DNA from: Longimicrobiales bacterium
GTDB lineage: Bacteria > Gemmatimonadota > Gemmatimonadetes > Longimicrobiales > Gaopeijiaceae
Reading direction: 5' to 3'
NCBI GenBank assembly: GCA_951813395.1
Contig: OX638356.1
Span: 62,001 to 126,000, forward strand
Length of the DNA: 64,000 nt
The notes beneath the pieces are model-generated. The model was not told the DNA's origin. It saw nothing but the letters and a program-made list of their open reading frames with translations, and did no database searches. Within the stretch, counting starts at the first letter, position 1. Every line of letters begins with the position of its first letter. The translations under genes and the position numbers were made by a program. Of this stretch, positions 18,290-27,133 are shown in pieces.

Positions 18290-19381
18290 ATGAAACACTT
18301 CGGCCCCAATCCTCGCACCCGGCTCAGTGCGATTCTGGTATCGGGCACGGCTTTGGTCTCGCTTGGTGCGCTCGTATGGGTCTTCGTCGTCGCCGCCAAC
18401 GTCACCCGCAGCCCCACTCACCCTCGGGAATCATCCATGGATCGGCCTCCGTCGCCGGCCCATATCCCGGTTGCCGCCACGTTGCTTCCGCGCGTCGCGT
18501 CGGTTCAGGACGCGGACCTTCATAATCGCGTCTGGTTCATTCTGGATCGTGCCAGCTCAGAGGTGCACCGATTGACCGAGCAGGGTGCCTACCTCGATAG
18601 CTTCGCGGGCGATGGCGACGGGCCCGGTGAATTCCGGTCGGGCAAGCTACTTGTCGCGCATGCGGACACGATCATCGTTGCAACGAGGAGACGACTTCAT
18701 CTGTATCGGCCCGACGGAACCGGTCTGGGCAGTCGCAGAACGGAGCCTCCGAGGGATTGCGCAGTTCCCAAACTGGCCGATGTCGTATCTACCGCCGCGG
18801 GGCTTCTCTTTGCGTATGGCTGCGATCGGGGAGACAGGTTCGCGGGCCTTGTGGTCCTCGAGGTTGCCGAGGGATCCTACCATCGACTCGCGGAGCGGCC
18901 TGCCCCTTCGCGCAACGACGGAGCGTGGGGGCCATTTGACGAGGCGGTGGTCGTCGCCGAGCATCCTCATGGTTTTCTGTTCGGCCATCCTGACGACGAA
19001 TGCCTGAACGTCTTTGACCTCACGGGACGAGCGGTTGATCGGGTCTGCCATGCGTGGATCGAGCATCAGCCGATTCCCGACCCGGTGGGCGAGGAGAGGA
19101 ACGAACTGATCGCCGTCGCACGCGCAACTGGGTTGTCGCTGGAAATCCCCGAACGCTATCCACCGTTCGACAAGGTGTTCGTCCGACCAGATTCCGGTCT
19201 GGTCTACCGCGCGCTGGCGACCGAGTCTGTTGGCGTCTTCCGGCTTCTCGCCCAGGATGCCACCTTGTCGGCCAGAGTACCACCGGCATCCACTTTGTTC
19301 ATGGCGGATGGAATCGTCTTCGCGGCATGGTATGACCTGGCCGGCACGCACATAATGGTCTATGACATGGTCGATAGCTAA
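18290..19381 (+). CDS. 6-bladed beta-propeller protein with N-terminal membrane anchor
   Basis: A 363-residue protein starting at ATG 18290 after GGAGG. Residues 10-36 are a single hydrophobic anchor (LSAILVSGTALVSLGALVWV and on). The rest is a propeller: NRVWFILDRASSEVHRLTEQ and GDGDGPGEF are the hallmark of the 6-bladed propeller family, followed by blades such as GLLFAYGCDRGDRFAGLVVLE and ESVGVFRLL. It is exported and faces the periplasm. It overlaps the ABC ATPase gene that follows by 20 bases, and the ATPase overlaps the permease by 4, so propeller, ATPase and permease are one transcript. The propeller could sense or bind what the transporter moves; ligand unknown. Confidence 0.75.
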   Translation: MKHFGPNPRTRLSAILVSGTALVSLGALVWVFVVAANVTRSPTHPRESSMDRPPSPAHIPVAATLLPRVASVQDADLHNRVWFILDRASSEVHRLTEQGAYLDSFAGDGDGPGEFRSGKLLVAHADTIIVATRRRLHLYRPDGTGLGSRRTEPPRDCAVPKLADVVSTAAGLLFAYGCDRGDRFAGLVVLEVAEGSYHRLAERPAPSRNDGAWGPFDEAVVVAEHPHGFLFGHPDDECLNVFDLTGRAVDRVCHAWIEHQPIPDPVGEERNELIAVARATGLSLEIPERYPPFDKVFVRPDSGLVYRALATESVGVFRLLAQDATLSARVPPASTLFMADGIVFAAWYDLAGTHIMVYDMVDS

Positions 19382-20141
19382 GGCGAACGTGGACGAACAC
19401 CTGGTCTCGGCCCAGAACCTGGTTGCCTCGTACCCCAGGCTCTTCAGGAGGCAGCGGGCTCTTCGCGGAGCAACGCTCATGGCCCGGATCGGAGAGATTA
19501 CGGTAGTCGTGGGCCCCAACGGCGCCGGCAAGACGACCCTGTTCAGGATCCTGCTGGGCTTCATGCGGGCGGATAGTGGGCACTGTCTGGTGGGCGGACT
19601 CGCTCCCCCGGATTACCGGCGGCGACACGGAGTCGCCTACGTCCCCGAGTTCCCCCGGCTTCCACGCGGATGGACCGGTCGGGATGTGCTCGGACGTGGG
19701 GCGGATCTGGCTGTCGCACGAGAGAGGCGTCGAGAAGCGTTTGTTCAATCCCTCAGACGAGTCGCGCTGGATGATCAGACCCTGTCGAAGGATGTTCGCA
19801 AATGCTCCCACGGCACGCAGCGGAGGTTGTGGCTCGCATGCGCATTGATCGGCGATCCCGCATTCCTGGTGCTCGACGAGCCGTTCAGTGGACTTGACCC
19901 ACCGGCCCGCGCGGCGTTGCGCCAGGAGATGTTTGCCGCCCGAGCCCGCGGAGCCGCCGTGCTCGTCGCGACCCATGACCTCGGAGAAACGGCTCGTCTG
20001 GCTGACAGGATCGTCTTGCTGGAGCATGGTCGCACAGAATCTGCGAAGACCCTGGCCGGGAACGACGGTGTGTCCGGAGAGCGGTTGGAGAAAGAACTGT
20101 TCGGGGCGAACGATGACGCGATATCCGGGAGTCCGTCATGA
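19362..20141 (+). CDS. ABC transporter ATP-binding protein
   Basis: A 259-residue ATPase. Walker A is GPNGAGKTT (around residue 52), the signature is KCSHGTQRRLWLACAL (a weak version of LSGGQ), Walker B is AFLVLDEPFSGLDP, and the switch His is in VATHDLGETARLADR. The weak signature motif is typical of ABC-2 exporters with simple bacteriocin/antibiotic or cell-surface cargo. It overlaps both neighbours and pairs with the permease at 20138. Start choice is guided by the overlap; an internal start at MARIGEI would remove a family-like N-terminus (LVASYPRLFRRQRALRGATL). Confidence 0.85.
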   Translation: MTWSIAKANVDEHLVSAQNLVASYPRLFRRQRALRGATLMARIGEITVVVGPNGAGKTTLFRILLGFMRADSGHCLVGGLAPPDYRRRHGVAYVPEFPRLPRGWTGRDVLGRGADLAVARERRREAFVQSLRRVALDDQTLSKDVRKCSHGTQRRLWLACALIGDPAFLVLDEPFSGLDPPARAALRQEMFAARARGAAVLVATHDLGETARLADRIVLLEHGRTESAKTLAGNDGVSGERLEKELFGANDDAISGSPS

Positions 20142-20893
20142 GCTCTCGGGCGATCCTTCGATTGGGCGGACGGGTCATCCCCCTTCACAAGCGCATATCG
20201 CTGCTGGTGCGGTCCCGAACGAAGGGCCTCGGAGGGGTTGTGGCCTTCATGATGCTCATGGCCCTTACGGTAGGGGGTAATGACTTCGTCTTCTGGACCG
20301 CCGGCATGGCGGTCGCCTACATCGCCATACCTCTGATCCTGGCGGCTGACCATACTGAACTGACCGGCTCCGACGCCGCGCTGTGGCTCCACAAGCCGGT
20401 GCATGAAGTGCCCTACGTGCTGGCGAGGTTCGCAGAAACTCTGGCAGCAACGGTGGGACTTGCGTTGTTGTTCGGCACTGCATGGGTAGTCTCCGGCCTG
20501 GCCCTGGGATGGGAGACGGTCAGATCCCCTGTTCTGACCCTGCCCGTCGGCGCACTGGCTTCCGTCGCCATAGTCTCAATGGCCTTCGGGACAGCGGCGT
20601 GGCTGCCGCGCGGAAGCCGGGCGGCGGTTGTCGGTCTCATTGTTCTGGGGCACGTCGTCTTCGGTCCGGAGATATCCCAGCCGGAATTGGTCAGGGGCGG
20701 GCCCGTGCTCCTGGCGCGGCTCGTCCTGTTTCCCGTACCGGATATTCTGCGATTCGGTCTTGGACTGACGGGCGACCTGCCGTTTCGCATTCAGCCTTTG
20801 CTTGCAATGCTCGCTTACTCCCTGGGATGGATCGCGGTTGGCACACTGGGCATTTGGCGCTCCGTGGCAACTGGCCGGATCGGCTACTCCTGA
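20138..20893 (+). CDS. ABC-2 type permease-like membrane protein
   Basis: A 251-residue polytopic protein with about six hydrophobic segments (VVAFMMLMALTVGGNDFVFW, AAVVGLIVLGHVVFGP, LLAMLAYSLGWIAVGTLGIW). No sequence-level family is certain. The ATGA overlap with the ATPase gene and the size and topology point to the membrane part of the same ABC exporter. Its end overlaps the end of the oppositely transcribed serine hydrolase by 10 bases. Confidence 0.65.
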   Translation: MSSRAILRLGGRVIPLHKRISLLVRSRTKGLGGVVAFMMLMALTVGGNDFVFWTAGMAVAYIAIPLILAADHTELTGSDAALWLHKPVHEVPYVLARFAETLAATVGLALLFGTAWVVSGLALGWETVRSPVLTLPVGALASVAIVSMAFGTAAWLPRGSRAAVVGLIVLGHVVFGPEISQPELVRGGPVLLARLVLFPVPDILRFGLGLTGDLPFRIQPLLAMLAYSLGWIAVGTLGIWRSVATGRIGYS

Positions 20894-22164
20894 GGTCCCG
20901 GTTCAACCCCTGCCGGACTAGCGCTCCTGAGAGCAGCCAGCACCGCGTGCACCACGTCCGTGAACGCGCCACCCCGGATCCAGCGGCAGACGATCACGAG
21001 GTCGTTTTCGGGGTCCACGTAGATCAGGTTCGAGCCCGCGCCCGTGTGCGTCCACGTGTACTCGGGGGCGTTGGGGTAGCGGCGCTGATCGGTGTTCAGC
21101 GAGAAGTTCATGAAGCCGTAGCTCCGGTTGACCTCGCCGGGGGTGGTCGCCATGTCGAACCAGGCCTCGGAAAGCAGCTGTCGGCCGTCCCAGTTGCCCT
21201 TGTGCATGGTGAAGAGGCCGAAGCGGGCCTGATCGTAGGCGCTGAGGATCATGCCGCCGCCCCAGTGCGCGCCGCCGCTGACCGCCTGGACCTCGCGGCC
21301 GTCCAGGATGACCCATGAATTGTCGTAGCCGTGCCAGCCCCAGGTGGTGGACGCGCCGATCGGGTCCATGACGTGCTCGCGCAGGACCTCGGGCAACGGG
21401 CGCCGCCAGACCGCGGTGGCCGCGAGGGCGAGCAGGTTCACGCGGGTGTCGTTGTATACGTAGCGGGTGCCAGGCTCGTTGCGCGGGCGCGTGCCCCAGG
21501 TGGAGCGGTCCTGGTCGGGACGGTCGGCCCACTCGGGCTTGCCCCAGAGCGTCCCCTCCCAGTCGCTCGTCTGCCGCAGCAAATGGTCCCAGGTGATCTT
21601 GCGGTTGTGCTCGGACTCGAAGAGCAGCTTGGGGCGGCGGCCGTTCTCGTCGCCGGGCTCGCCGTCGCCGGTGTCGAGGATGATCGGGGGAATGTAGTCG
21701 CGGACCGTGTCGTCGACGCCCCGGATGAGGCCGCGGTCCCAGGCCAGGCCGATGGTGGTGGACAGGAAGCTCTTTGACACGCTGAACGTGTTGTCGGCTT
21801 TGGCGGGGTCGCCCCACTCCGCGATGATGTAGCCCTTGTGCACGATCACGCCGGACTGCGGGCCGCGGGTGGTGAAGGGGCCGACGGCGTCGCCCAGTGG
21901 CTCGCGGCCGAAGGTGCCGAGGTGGTTGAAGGCGAGGTCGCGGGGGCTCTGGGACTCGCCGGCGATGGCGAGCGCGATCGCGCGCTCGATCCCGGCGGGG
22001 TCGAAGCCGGCCTCCTCGGGGCTGCGGCGCTCCCAGTCCGGATGGCGGCCGGGGAAGTACGTCTGGGCGGTGACCGACTGGGCGGCGAGGAGGAGCAGGA
22101 GGGCGGCAGGGACGAGGGCGAAGACGGCGCGGATCGCGCGGGGGGCGAGTGCGGTGCGGCGCAT
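20884..22164 (-). CDS. Serine hydrolase of the beta-lactamase/DD-peptidase family
   Basis: A 426-residue secreted enzyme with a signal peptide (ALLLLLAAQSVTAQ). Class C beta-lactamase-family motifs are complete: S-V-S-K at residues 128-131 (nucleophile Ser128, base Lys131), YND in TRYVYNDTRVN for YxN, and HTG in YTWTHTGAGSN in place of KTG. Family members act as esterases, peptidases or peptidoglycan-modifying enzymes; true beta-lactamase activity is not implied. Upstream lies a long GC-rich region with a MerR-type operator copy. Confidence 0.88.
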   Translation of the reverse strand: MRRTALAPRAIRAVFALVPAALLLLLAAQSVTAQTYFPGRHPDWERRSPEEAGFDPAGIERAIALAIAGESQSPRDLAFNHLGTFGREPLGDAVGPFTTRGPQSGVIVHKGYIIAEWGDPAKADNTFSVSKSFLSTTIGLAWDRGLIRGVDDTVRDYIPPIILDTGDGEPGDENGRRPKLLFESEHNRKITWDHLLRQTSDWEGTLWGKPEWADRPDQDRSTWGTRPRNEPGTRYVYNDTRVNLLALAATAVWRRPLPEVLREHVMDPIGASTTWGWHGYDNSWVILDGREVQAVSGGAHWGGGMILSAYDQARFGLFTMHKGNWDGRQLLSEAWFDMATTPGEVNRSYGFMNFSLNTDQRRYPNAPEYTWTHTGAGSNLIYVDPENDLVIVCRWIRGGAFTDVVHAVLAALRSASPAGVEPGPQE

Positions 22165-22642
22165 GACGGGCTCTCCAGGCGGCTTGAGGCGGCGCGCGGC
22201 CGGTGCGGGCCTGCGGGGCCGGCGGATCGGCCGGTGCGGGCGGGCGGGCGCGGTGGACGCGGTGGACGCCGCCGGGGCTCAGCGAACCTCGGCCGGCAGC
22301 CTCCCGCACCGCCACAACGGCAACGTCAAAGTCGTCGAACTCGACGAACGCCGCCAGCCCGTTGAGGCCGAAGGCGTGGGGCGGGCGGGTTGGGGCGTTG
22401 GGGGTGGATGCCGACCGGGAACGTGGGCGGGCGGCTGGGCGGAAGGGGGGCTGAGGGGGGCCTGGCGGCTGAGGCCAGGTGGCTGAGGGGCCTGACGGCC
22501 GTGAGAACGACAGCGGCGTTTTGTAGCTGGCCGTGGACGACCCTGACGTAACGTTAGGGTTAGCGGCAAACGAGTGCTGCGATTTGTCTGAGGGGCCCGC
22601 CTGGAGCGGTGGACTCCCGTTGCCAGTGCCGCCGAATGCCCG
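22165..22642. other. GC-rich intergenic region upstream of the serine hydrolase
   Basis: Long frames in this stretch are Gly/Ala/Arg/Pro-rich artefacts of very high GC. The only clear signal is the 21-base operator at 22540-22560. G-rich tracts on the plus strand around 22380-22500 could form unusual structures, but nothing specific can be named. Confidence 0.4.
22540..22560. promoter_or_regulatory. Orphan MerR/TipA-type operator copy
   Basis: The sequence ACCCTGACGTAACGTTAGGG plus a final T is an imperfect palindrome, identical over 21 bases (opposite strand) to the site in front of the TipA-like regulator gene at 53641-53661. Good -35 and -10 boxes at the MerR spacing are not visible on either strand here, so it may be a binding site without its own promoter, or a relic. 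The nearest gene downstream on the minus strand is the serine hydrolase, about 375 bases away. Confidence 0.45.
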
Positions 22643-22696
22643 GTGTCCCATTCGAGCATGCCGGTGTCCCGGGATTTGCTGCGGAAGCGTGGGGGG
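22643..22696 (-). repeat. Dispersed 50-base repeat, copy A
   Basis: On the minus strand it reads TTCCGCAGCAAATCCCGGGA then CACCGGCATGCTCGAATGGG. It shares its core with three other copies in the window (22849-22903, 24519-24573, 50171-50220). Copies A and B are inverted relative to the other two. The segment TCCCGGGA within it is itself palindromic. Confidence 0.85.
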
Positions 22697-22699
22697 CGG

Positions 22700-22845
22700 G
22701 CGAGCGGGCGGGCCAGCCGGCGAACGGGGCGGGTGGAGCGAGCGAGCGGGCAGGCGGGCGAGCGGGCGTCGAGCGGACGGAGCGTTGGGAGGGCTGGCGC
22801 CAGGCGGGTTGGCCGGTTGAGCCGACCGGTCGGGCTGGCCAATCG
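22700..22845. repeat. Low-complexity GAGCGGGC-type tract
   Basis: Between repeat copies A and B the plus strand is a simple-sequence tract built of GAGCGGGC, GGCGGGCGAGCGGGC and similar units, ending in GCCGGTTGAGCCGACCGG, a short inverted repeat. It codes for nothing recognisable in any frame. Confidence 0.6.
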
Positions 22846-22848
22846 GGG

Positions 22849-22903
22849 GCGCCCATTCGAGCATGCGGGTGTCCCGGGATTTGCCGCGGAAGCGTGGGAG
22901 GAG
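22849..22903 (-). repeat. Dispersed 50-base repeat, copy B
   Basis: Minus-strand reading TTCCGCGGCAAATCCCGGGA then CACCCGCATGCTCGAATGGG. It differs from copy A at only a few positions and lies about 150 bases from it in the same orientation. Confidence 0.85.
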
Positions 22904-23240
22904 GGCGGCCCGCCGGACCACCAGCCCGCCGGCCGGTTCTCAAGCCAACCCCTGTCCCAAAACGCGGGAACGCAGTCCCATCCAGCTATGGACAGGTTCT
23001 GAAAACGCGGTCTCGGCGAGGTCCCGGACCTCTGCCACAATGGCCGCCAGGGGCCACAGGATGCCCCGGGCGGGGCGATCGGCGGTGCGGGACCCATTCG
23101 AGCCGTCCCGAGGCGAGTTTTCGCGTCCTGGGCCGATACAGAGGGCCGAAAAACGGTAGTTAACTTACTGGTGCGCGGATCGAAGCACGACTCCCGCTGC
23201 ACCTAACCCTTTGCCGGACTGCTACTTGAGGAGGATTGAA
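22904..23240. other. Leader region of the DUF222-HNH gene
   Basis: No gene seen. A relatively AT-rich spot GTAGTTAACTTACTGG at about 23156-23171 could hold the promoter of the HNH gene. A strong ribosome binding site GAGGAGG follows at 23228-23234. Confidence 0.35.
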
Positions 23241-24506
23241 ATGACCATCGCCCAACTTGGCGAGCGCATCGTCGAACTCGCCGCACGGATCAACATCGCC
23301 ACCTACGAGATGCTCACCCTCATCGCCGAGTTCGATCGCCGCGAGGGGTGGGCCGACGCCTTCAACTCGTGCGCCGAGTGGCTCGCCTGGAGCACCGGAC
23401 GCACGATCGGCACCTGCCGCGAGAACGTGCGCGTCGCCCACGCGCTACAGCACCTGCCCAAGACCTCGGCCGAGATGAAGGCCGGGCGGCTGTCCTACAC
23501 CAAGGTGCGGGCGATCACCCGGGTGGCCACGAAGGCAACGGAAGGTGAACTGCTCGAATTGGCCGACAAGGGCTCCGCCGCCGAGCTCGAACGGATGGTG
23601 CGCGGATGGAAGCACCTGTCGCGCGACGGCGAGTTGACGGCCGAGGAGGTGCGGCACCAGCGCAGGGCGTTCTCGGTCGTGATCGACGCCGACGGGACGT
23701 ACGTGGTGCGCGGAAGGCTCGAGCCCGAGGCGGGGGCCGTGCTGATGCGGGCGATCGAGGCCGCAACGGACGCGCTGTACAGCAGCGAGGACCCCGGGGC
23801 GCGGCCGACGAGCCGCCAGCGCAGGGCCGATGCGGCGGGACTGGTGGCCGAGCGGGCGCTGGCGGCGGGGCTGAAAGCGGCGCACAGCGGGACGCGGGCC
23901 GAGCGGTACCAGGTGACGGTGCATGCCGAGATGGCCACGCTGGAGGAGCACGGCGAGGGGGGCCGGTCGGAGGTCGACGGGGTGCGGGTGAGCGCGGAGA
24001 CGTCGCGGCGCATGGCGTGCGATGCGTCGCTGGTACAAATGCTGCACCGGGACGGTCAGGTAGTCAGCGTGGGGCGGAAGACGCGGACGATCCCGCCGCA
24101 CATCCGCCGCGCGCTCGAGGAGCGGGACCGGGGCTGCCGGTATCCGGGCTGCGGGGGCCGGTTCACGGAGGCGCATCATGTCAGGCACTGGGCCGACGGC
24201 GGGGAGACGAGTCTGGCCAACACGGTGCTGCTCTGCCGGCGGCACCACCGGCTGGTGCACGAAGGGCGGGTGCGGATGGCGCTCGACGCGAAGGGTCAGG
24301 CGGTGTTCTTCACGCGCGCGGGCAAGATGCTGGGGAGCGTGCCGCCGCCGGTGAACGAACCGAAGCTGACGCCGGCCCTGCCCCCCGCCCCGCCGCTTCG
24401 GCCCGGGCAGATGTACAACGGCGCGGCGCGGCTTGCGGACGGGGCGGTCCCGTGGGAGATCGAGGCCGCGGCGAGGGAGGCCATCGAGGCAGGCGCAGGC
24501 GGGTGA
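23241..24506 (+). CDS. DUF222 domain HNH endonuclease
   Basis: A 421-residue protein starting at ATG 23241, chosen because GAGGAGG lies 6-7 bases upstream; an upstream start at 23211 adds ten residues. Residues 1-250 are the helical DUF222 region (AFNSCAEWLAWSTGRTIGTC, HLPKTSAEMKAGRLSYTKVR). Residues 285-350 are an HNH nuclease: RDRGCRYPGCGGRFTEAHHV, RHWADGGETSLANTVLLC and CRRHHRLVHEG, with Cys pairs for zinc and the catalytic His pair. This family is related to the mycobacterial 13E12 repeat proteins, which are multicopy and associated with repeats. Here it is bracketed by inverted copies of a dispersed 50-base repeat. Confidence 0.9.
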   Translation: MTIAQLGERIVELAARINIATYEMLTLIAEFDRREGWADAFNSCAEWLAWSTGRTIGTCRENVRVAHALQHLPKTSAEMKAGRLSYTKVRAITRVATKATEGELLELADKGSAAELERMVRGWKHLSRDGELTAEEVRHQRRAFSVVIDADGTYVVRGRLEPEAGAVLMRAIEAATDALYSSEDPGARPTSRQRRADAAGLVAERALAAGLKAAHSGTRAERYQVTVHAEMATLEEHGEGGRSEVDGVRVSAETSRRMACDASLVQMLHRDGQVVSVGRKTRTIPPHIRRALEERDRGCRYPGCGGRFTEAHHVRHWADGGETSLANTVLLCRRHHRLVHEGRVRMALDAKGQAVFFTRAGKMLGSVPPPVNEPKLTPALPPAPPLRPGQMYNGAARLADGAVPWEIEAAAREAIEAGAGG

Positions 24507-24518
24507 GCGGCCCGACCC

Positions 24519-24573
24519 ACCGCCCGCGTTTCCGCGGCAAAAGCAGGGACACGGGCATGCTGCTATGGGACAG
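24519..24573 (+). repeat. Dispersed 50-base repeat, copy C
   Basis: Reads TTTCCGCGGCAAAAGCAGGG then ACACGGGCATGCTGCTATGG on the plus strand, 12 bases after the HNH stop codon and inverted relative to copies A and B upstream of that gene. It shares the preceding CCCACCGCCCG with copy D at 50171. Confidence 0.85.
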
Positions 24574-24629
24574 GCCACAAGTCAGGGGGCACCCCCCCGC
24601 CCCCCGCCCTACCCGCCGATCGCAGGCTC

Positions 24630-25364
24630 CTAATCCGGCAGGGCGTCCAGCCCGTCCAGAACATCCAGGTGGACGTACTCCCCGTAGGCATCCAGAACCG
24701 GCAGCGCCAGCGCCTTCTCCAGCATCGCCCTGGCCCGTTCCAGGCCGTTTTCCTCGTCGAGCCGGGGCAGCCGGATGCCGTATGCATGCAGTACCACCTT
24801 CGACTCCGGGTCCAGTTCGAGCGCGCGCTCGAAGAGCATGACGGCTTCGTCTTGATTGCCCCCGTACAACATCCGGGCGATGCGCCCCTCCGCGTGGATG
24901 TCGGCGTGCCACCCGGCCAGGGCAAGGATGGCGTGGACATGGTCGGGTTCGATGGCAATCGCCGCGTCGAGCAGGTCGCGGATCCTGCCTGCCAGCCCCT
25001 GGCGCAGCGCCGTGAACGCACCGACGCGCTGAGCATGACGGCCGACGGCGTGTGCCGACTGGTAGTGGGCATCGGCGTTCGCCGGGTCGGCGGCCACGGC
25101 CATCTCACCCATCCGCATCGCACGCTCGACGACCGCGCTGAACTCCTCTTCGGACGCCTCGTAGTGGGCATACACCGCGAGTGATTTCGTAGCCACAACG
25201 TAGCCATCCGAGGTTCCGAGCGCTTCGCCCATATCCGCGGCCTGGACAAAGCGGCCGTCCGCATACGCGGCATTGGCGTCGTCGAGCGATTGTGCGTTCG
25301 CGTTGGCAGCGAGCAGCGCCACGCCGGCAGCCGTGGCAAGTCGCGCAGTACGGGCAGGGGTCAT
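24630..25364 (-). CDS. Exported TPR-repeat protein
   Basis: A 244-residue protein with a signal peptide (GVALLAANANAQ). The mature part is built of TPR-like helices: MRMGEMAVAADPANADAHYQ, LLDAAIAIEPDHVHAILALA, EAVMLFERALELDPESKVVL, and ARAMLEKALALPVLDAYGEY. It probably acts in the periplasm as an adaptor. It is transcribed divergently from the S41-like lipoprotein, with 100 bases between starts. Confidence 0.75.
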   Translation of the reverse strand: MTPARTARLATAAGVALLAANANAQSLDDANAAYADGRFVQAADMGEALGTSDGYVVATKSLAVYAHYEASEEEFSAVVERAMRMGEMAVAADPANADAHYQSAHAVGRHAQRVGAFTALRQGLAGRIRDLLDAAIAIEPDHVHAILALAGWHADIHAEGRIARMLYGGNQDEAVMLFERALELDPESKVVLHAYGIRLPRLDEENGLERARAMLEKALALPVLDAYGEYVHLDVLDGLDALPD

Positions 25365-25464
25365 CGTAGCCTCCTCGATTCAGGGTGCCCGGCCAGGCGG
25401 CGCCCCGGTTCACGGCTTCTGCACGAAGTTGGCCAGCGGGCCGTTCGCGACGCAAGTTGTCGGG

Positions 25465-27111
25465 ATGAAACAACACCCTGCGCTGTCCCGCACCGCCCTC
25501 GCCGCGCTGCTGGCCATACCGGTCGCAGCGTGTGCCGACGGCCACGATTCGCCCGGCAGCACCGGCACACCCGAGCTGCGCGGCGCCCTGTTCGACACCA
25601 TCATCGCGCGCACCGAGCGGCGCGAGGCCTTCTCGCCGGTCAAGAACGAGCGTCTCGGGTTCGACCCCCTCGCCGCGATGACCGCGCTCCGCGGCGAGGT
25701 CGTCGACGCGGGAACGGACGACGAGCTCTACTACGCGCTGGCCCGGCTCAGCCACGCCCGGCGCGACCGCCACCTCGACCTCATCCTCGTGCCGGGCGGG
25801 CTGGCGCCCTCCGATAGCACGGGTCTTGAAGTCGCCGACGGCCCGGGCCCCGATCCACCTGCGCGGGCACCGGCAAAGATCTTCCCCGACTACTCTGACG
25901 GCGCCGCCGATGCCGACTACTTTGTGGGCGACGTCGCGGCGTTCGCCGGCGAAGCCGGGACGGCGGAGGACCGGCCCGCACTCCCGTCGGTCGGGGACAG
26001 GATCGTCAGCGTCAACGGGATGCCCGTCGCCGCGTGGCACGATTCGGCCGCCGCCTTCATCCAGCATTCGACCCGGGCCGGGCTCCGCTGGAAGCTGGCC
26101 GAAGCCATGACCCTCGCGACCGCCGCCTTCCCTCCCCACCTGCGCGGCGACCAACTCACGCTTGGCGTCCGCTCGGCCGCGGGCAACCAGGCCACCTATC
26201 GGCTTCCCTTCCTCGCATCGGGCGACCTCTTCTGGCACGGCACGGGCGAGCCGAGCTACCCCGGGCTGGCGCTCGCGCTGACCACCGACACCTACGACCT
26301 CCTCGTCCCGGAGGACGGCCGCCCGTTCCTCGTCCTCATCTGGCGAGGCTTCCGCGAGTCGATGGTTGCAGACGTCAACGGCCTGATCGCGTACGCCCAG
26401 GCCCGCGGCCTCCTCGATCATGCGCTCGTCATGGACGTCACCCGCAGCCGGGGCGGTTCTCTTGGCGCGTATGCCATGCAGCGCCTGCAGTCCCGGCCCT
26501 TCAGGACCACCTTCGGCAACCTGCGCATCAGCGATGTCACGCTCCCCTTCGTCGAGGACAAGCGGCGCGACTTTGCCGCCCGCGACATCAACGACGGCGG
26601 CGTGCCCGAGACGATCGACGACGGCACGTGGCTTATGGAGTGGCTGGAGGACGACGTTCTGGGCGCGCTCGAGCGGGGCGACGCATACAGCAACAACGTC
26701 CCCTTCAAGCTTGCGCACGCTCCGCGTGACTCGGACGGGATCCTTGAGCCTGCGGCCGTGCATTTCCGTGGCGCGTTCGGCGTCATTTCCGGGCCCCACG
26801 GCGGCTCCCACCTCGACCAGTTCGTCTCGATCGTGGTCGACAACGGCCTCGGCCCGGTGGTCGGGATGCCGCCCGGCGGCTATTCCAACACGTGGGAATG
26901 GGATGAAGCGCTGACCTTCCCGGGGACCGGGCAACCGGTGGTGGAGTTCATGTGGAATATCGGCCACACGATCCGGCCGAACGGCGAGATCGCCGAGGGC
27001 AACCCGGCAAACGTGGACGCGTGGATGCCGCTCACGCCGGACAATGTCACGACGTACTACGAGGAGATGCTGACGCGGGTGCTGGAGCTGATGGGGGCTG
27101 GCCGCGGGTGA
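25465..27111 (+). CDS. S41-family peptidase-like lipoprotein
   Basis: A 548-residue protein. ATG at 25465 begins a lipoprotein signal (LAALLAIPVAAC, lipobox VAAC). Residues 160-190 look like a PDZ-type motif (PSVGDRIVSVNGMPVAAWHD). The C-terminal domain has FLVLIWRGF, ALVMDVTRSRGGSLGAYAM, then VISGPHGGSHLDQFVSIVVD with NGLGPVVGMPPGG, which matches the tail-specific protease pattern around the catalytic Ser (here in GGS). The catalytic Lys usually found about 25 residues further on (GEKTFG-like) is not obvious, so it may be a divergent or inactive member. Anchored in a membrane facing the periplasm. Confidence 0.65.
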   Translation: MKQHPALSRTALAALLAIPVAACADGHDSPGSTGTPELRGALFDTIIARTERREAFSPVKNERLGFDPLAAMTALRGEVVDAGTDDELYYALARLSHARRDRHLDLILVPGGLAPSDSTGLEVADGPGPDPPARAPAKIFPDYSDGAADADYFVGDVAAFAGEAGTAEDRPALPSVGDRIVSVNGMPVAAWHDSAAAFIQHSTRAGLRWKLAEAMTLATAAFPPHLRGDQLTLGVRSAAGNQATYRLPFLASGDLFWHGTGEPSYPGLALALTTDTYDLLVPEDGRPFLVLIWRGFRESMVADVNGLIAYAQARGLLDHALVMDVTRSRGGSLGAYAMQRLQSRPFRTTFGNLRISDVTLPFVEDKRRDFAARDINDGGVPETIDDGTWLMEWLEDDVLGALERGDAYSNNVPFKLAHAPRDSDGILEPAAVHFRGAFGVISGPHGGSHLDQFVSIVVDNGLGPVVGMPPGGYSNTWEWDEALTFPGTGQPVVEFMWNIGHTIRPNGEIAEGNPANVDAWMPLTPDNVTTYYEEMLTRVLELMGAGRG

Positions 27112-27133
27112 GGGAGCGCTCTCTGCTGTATAC

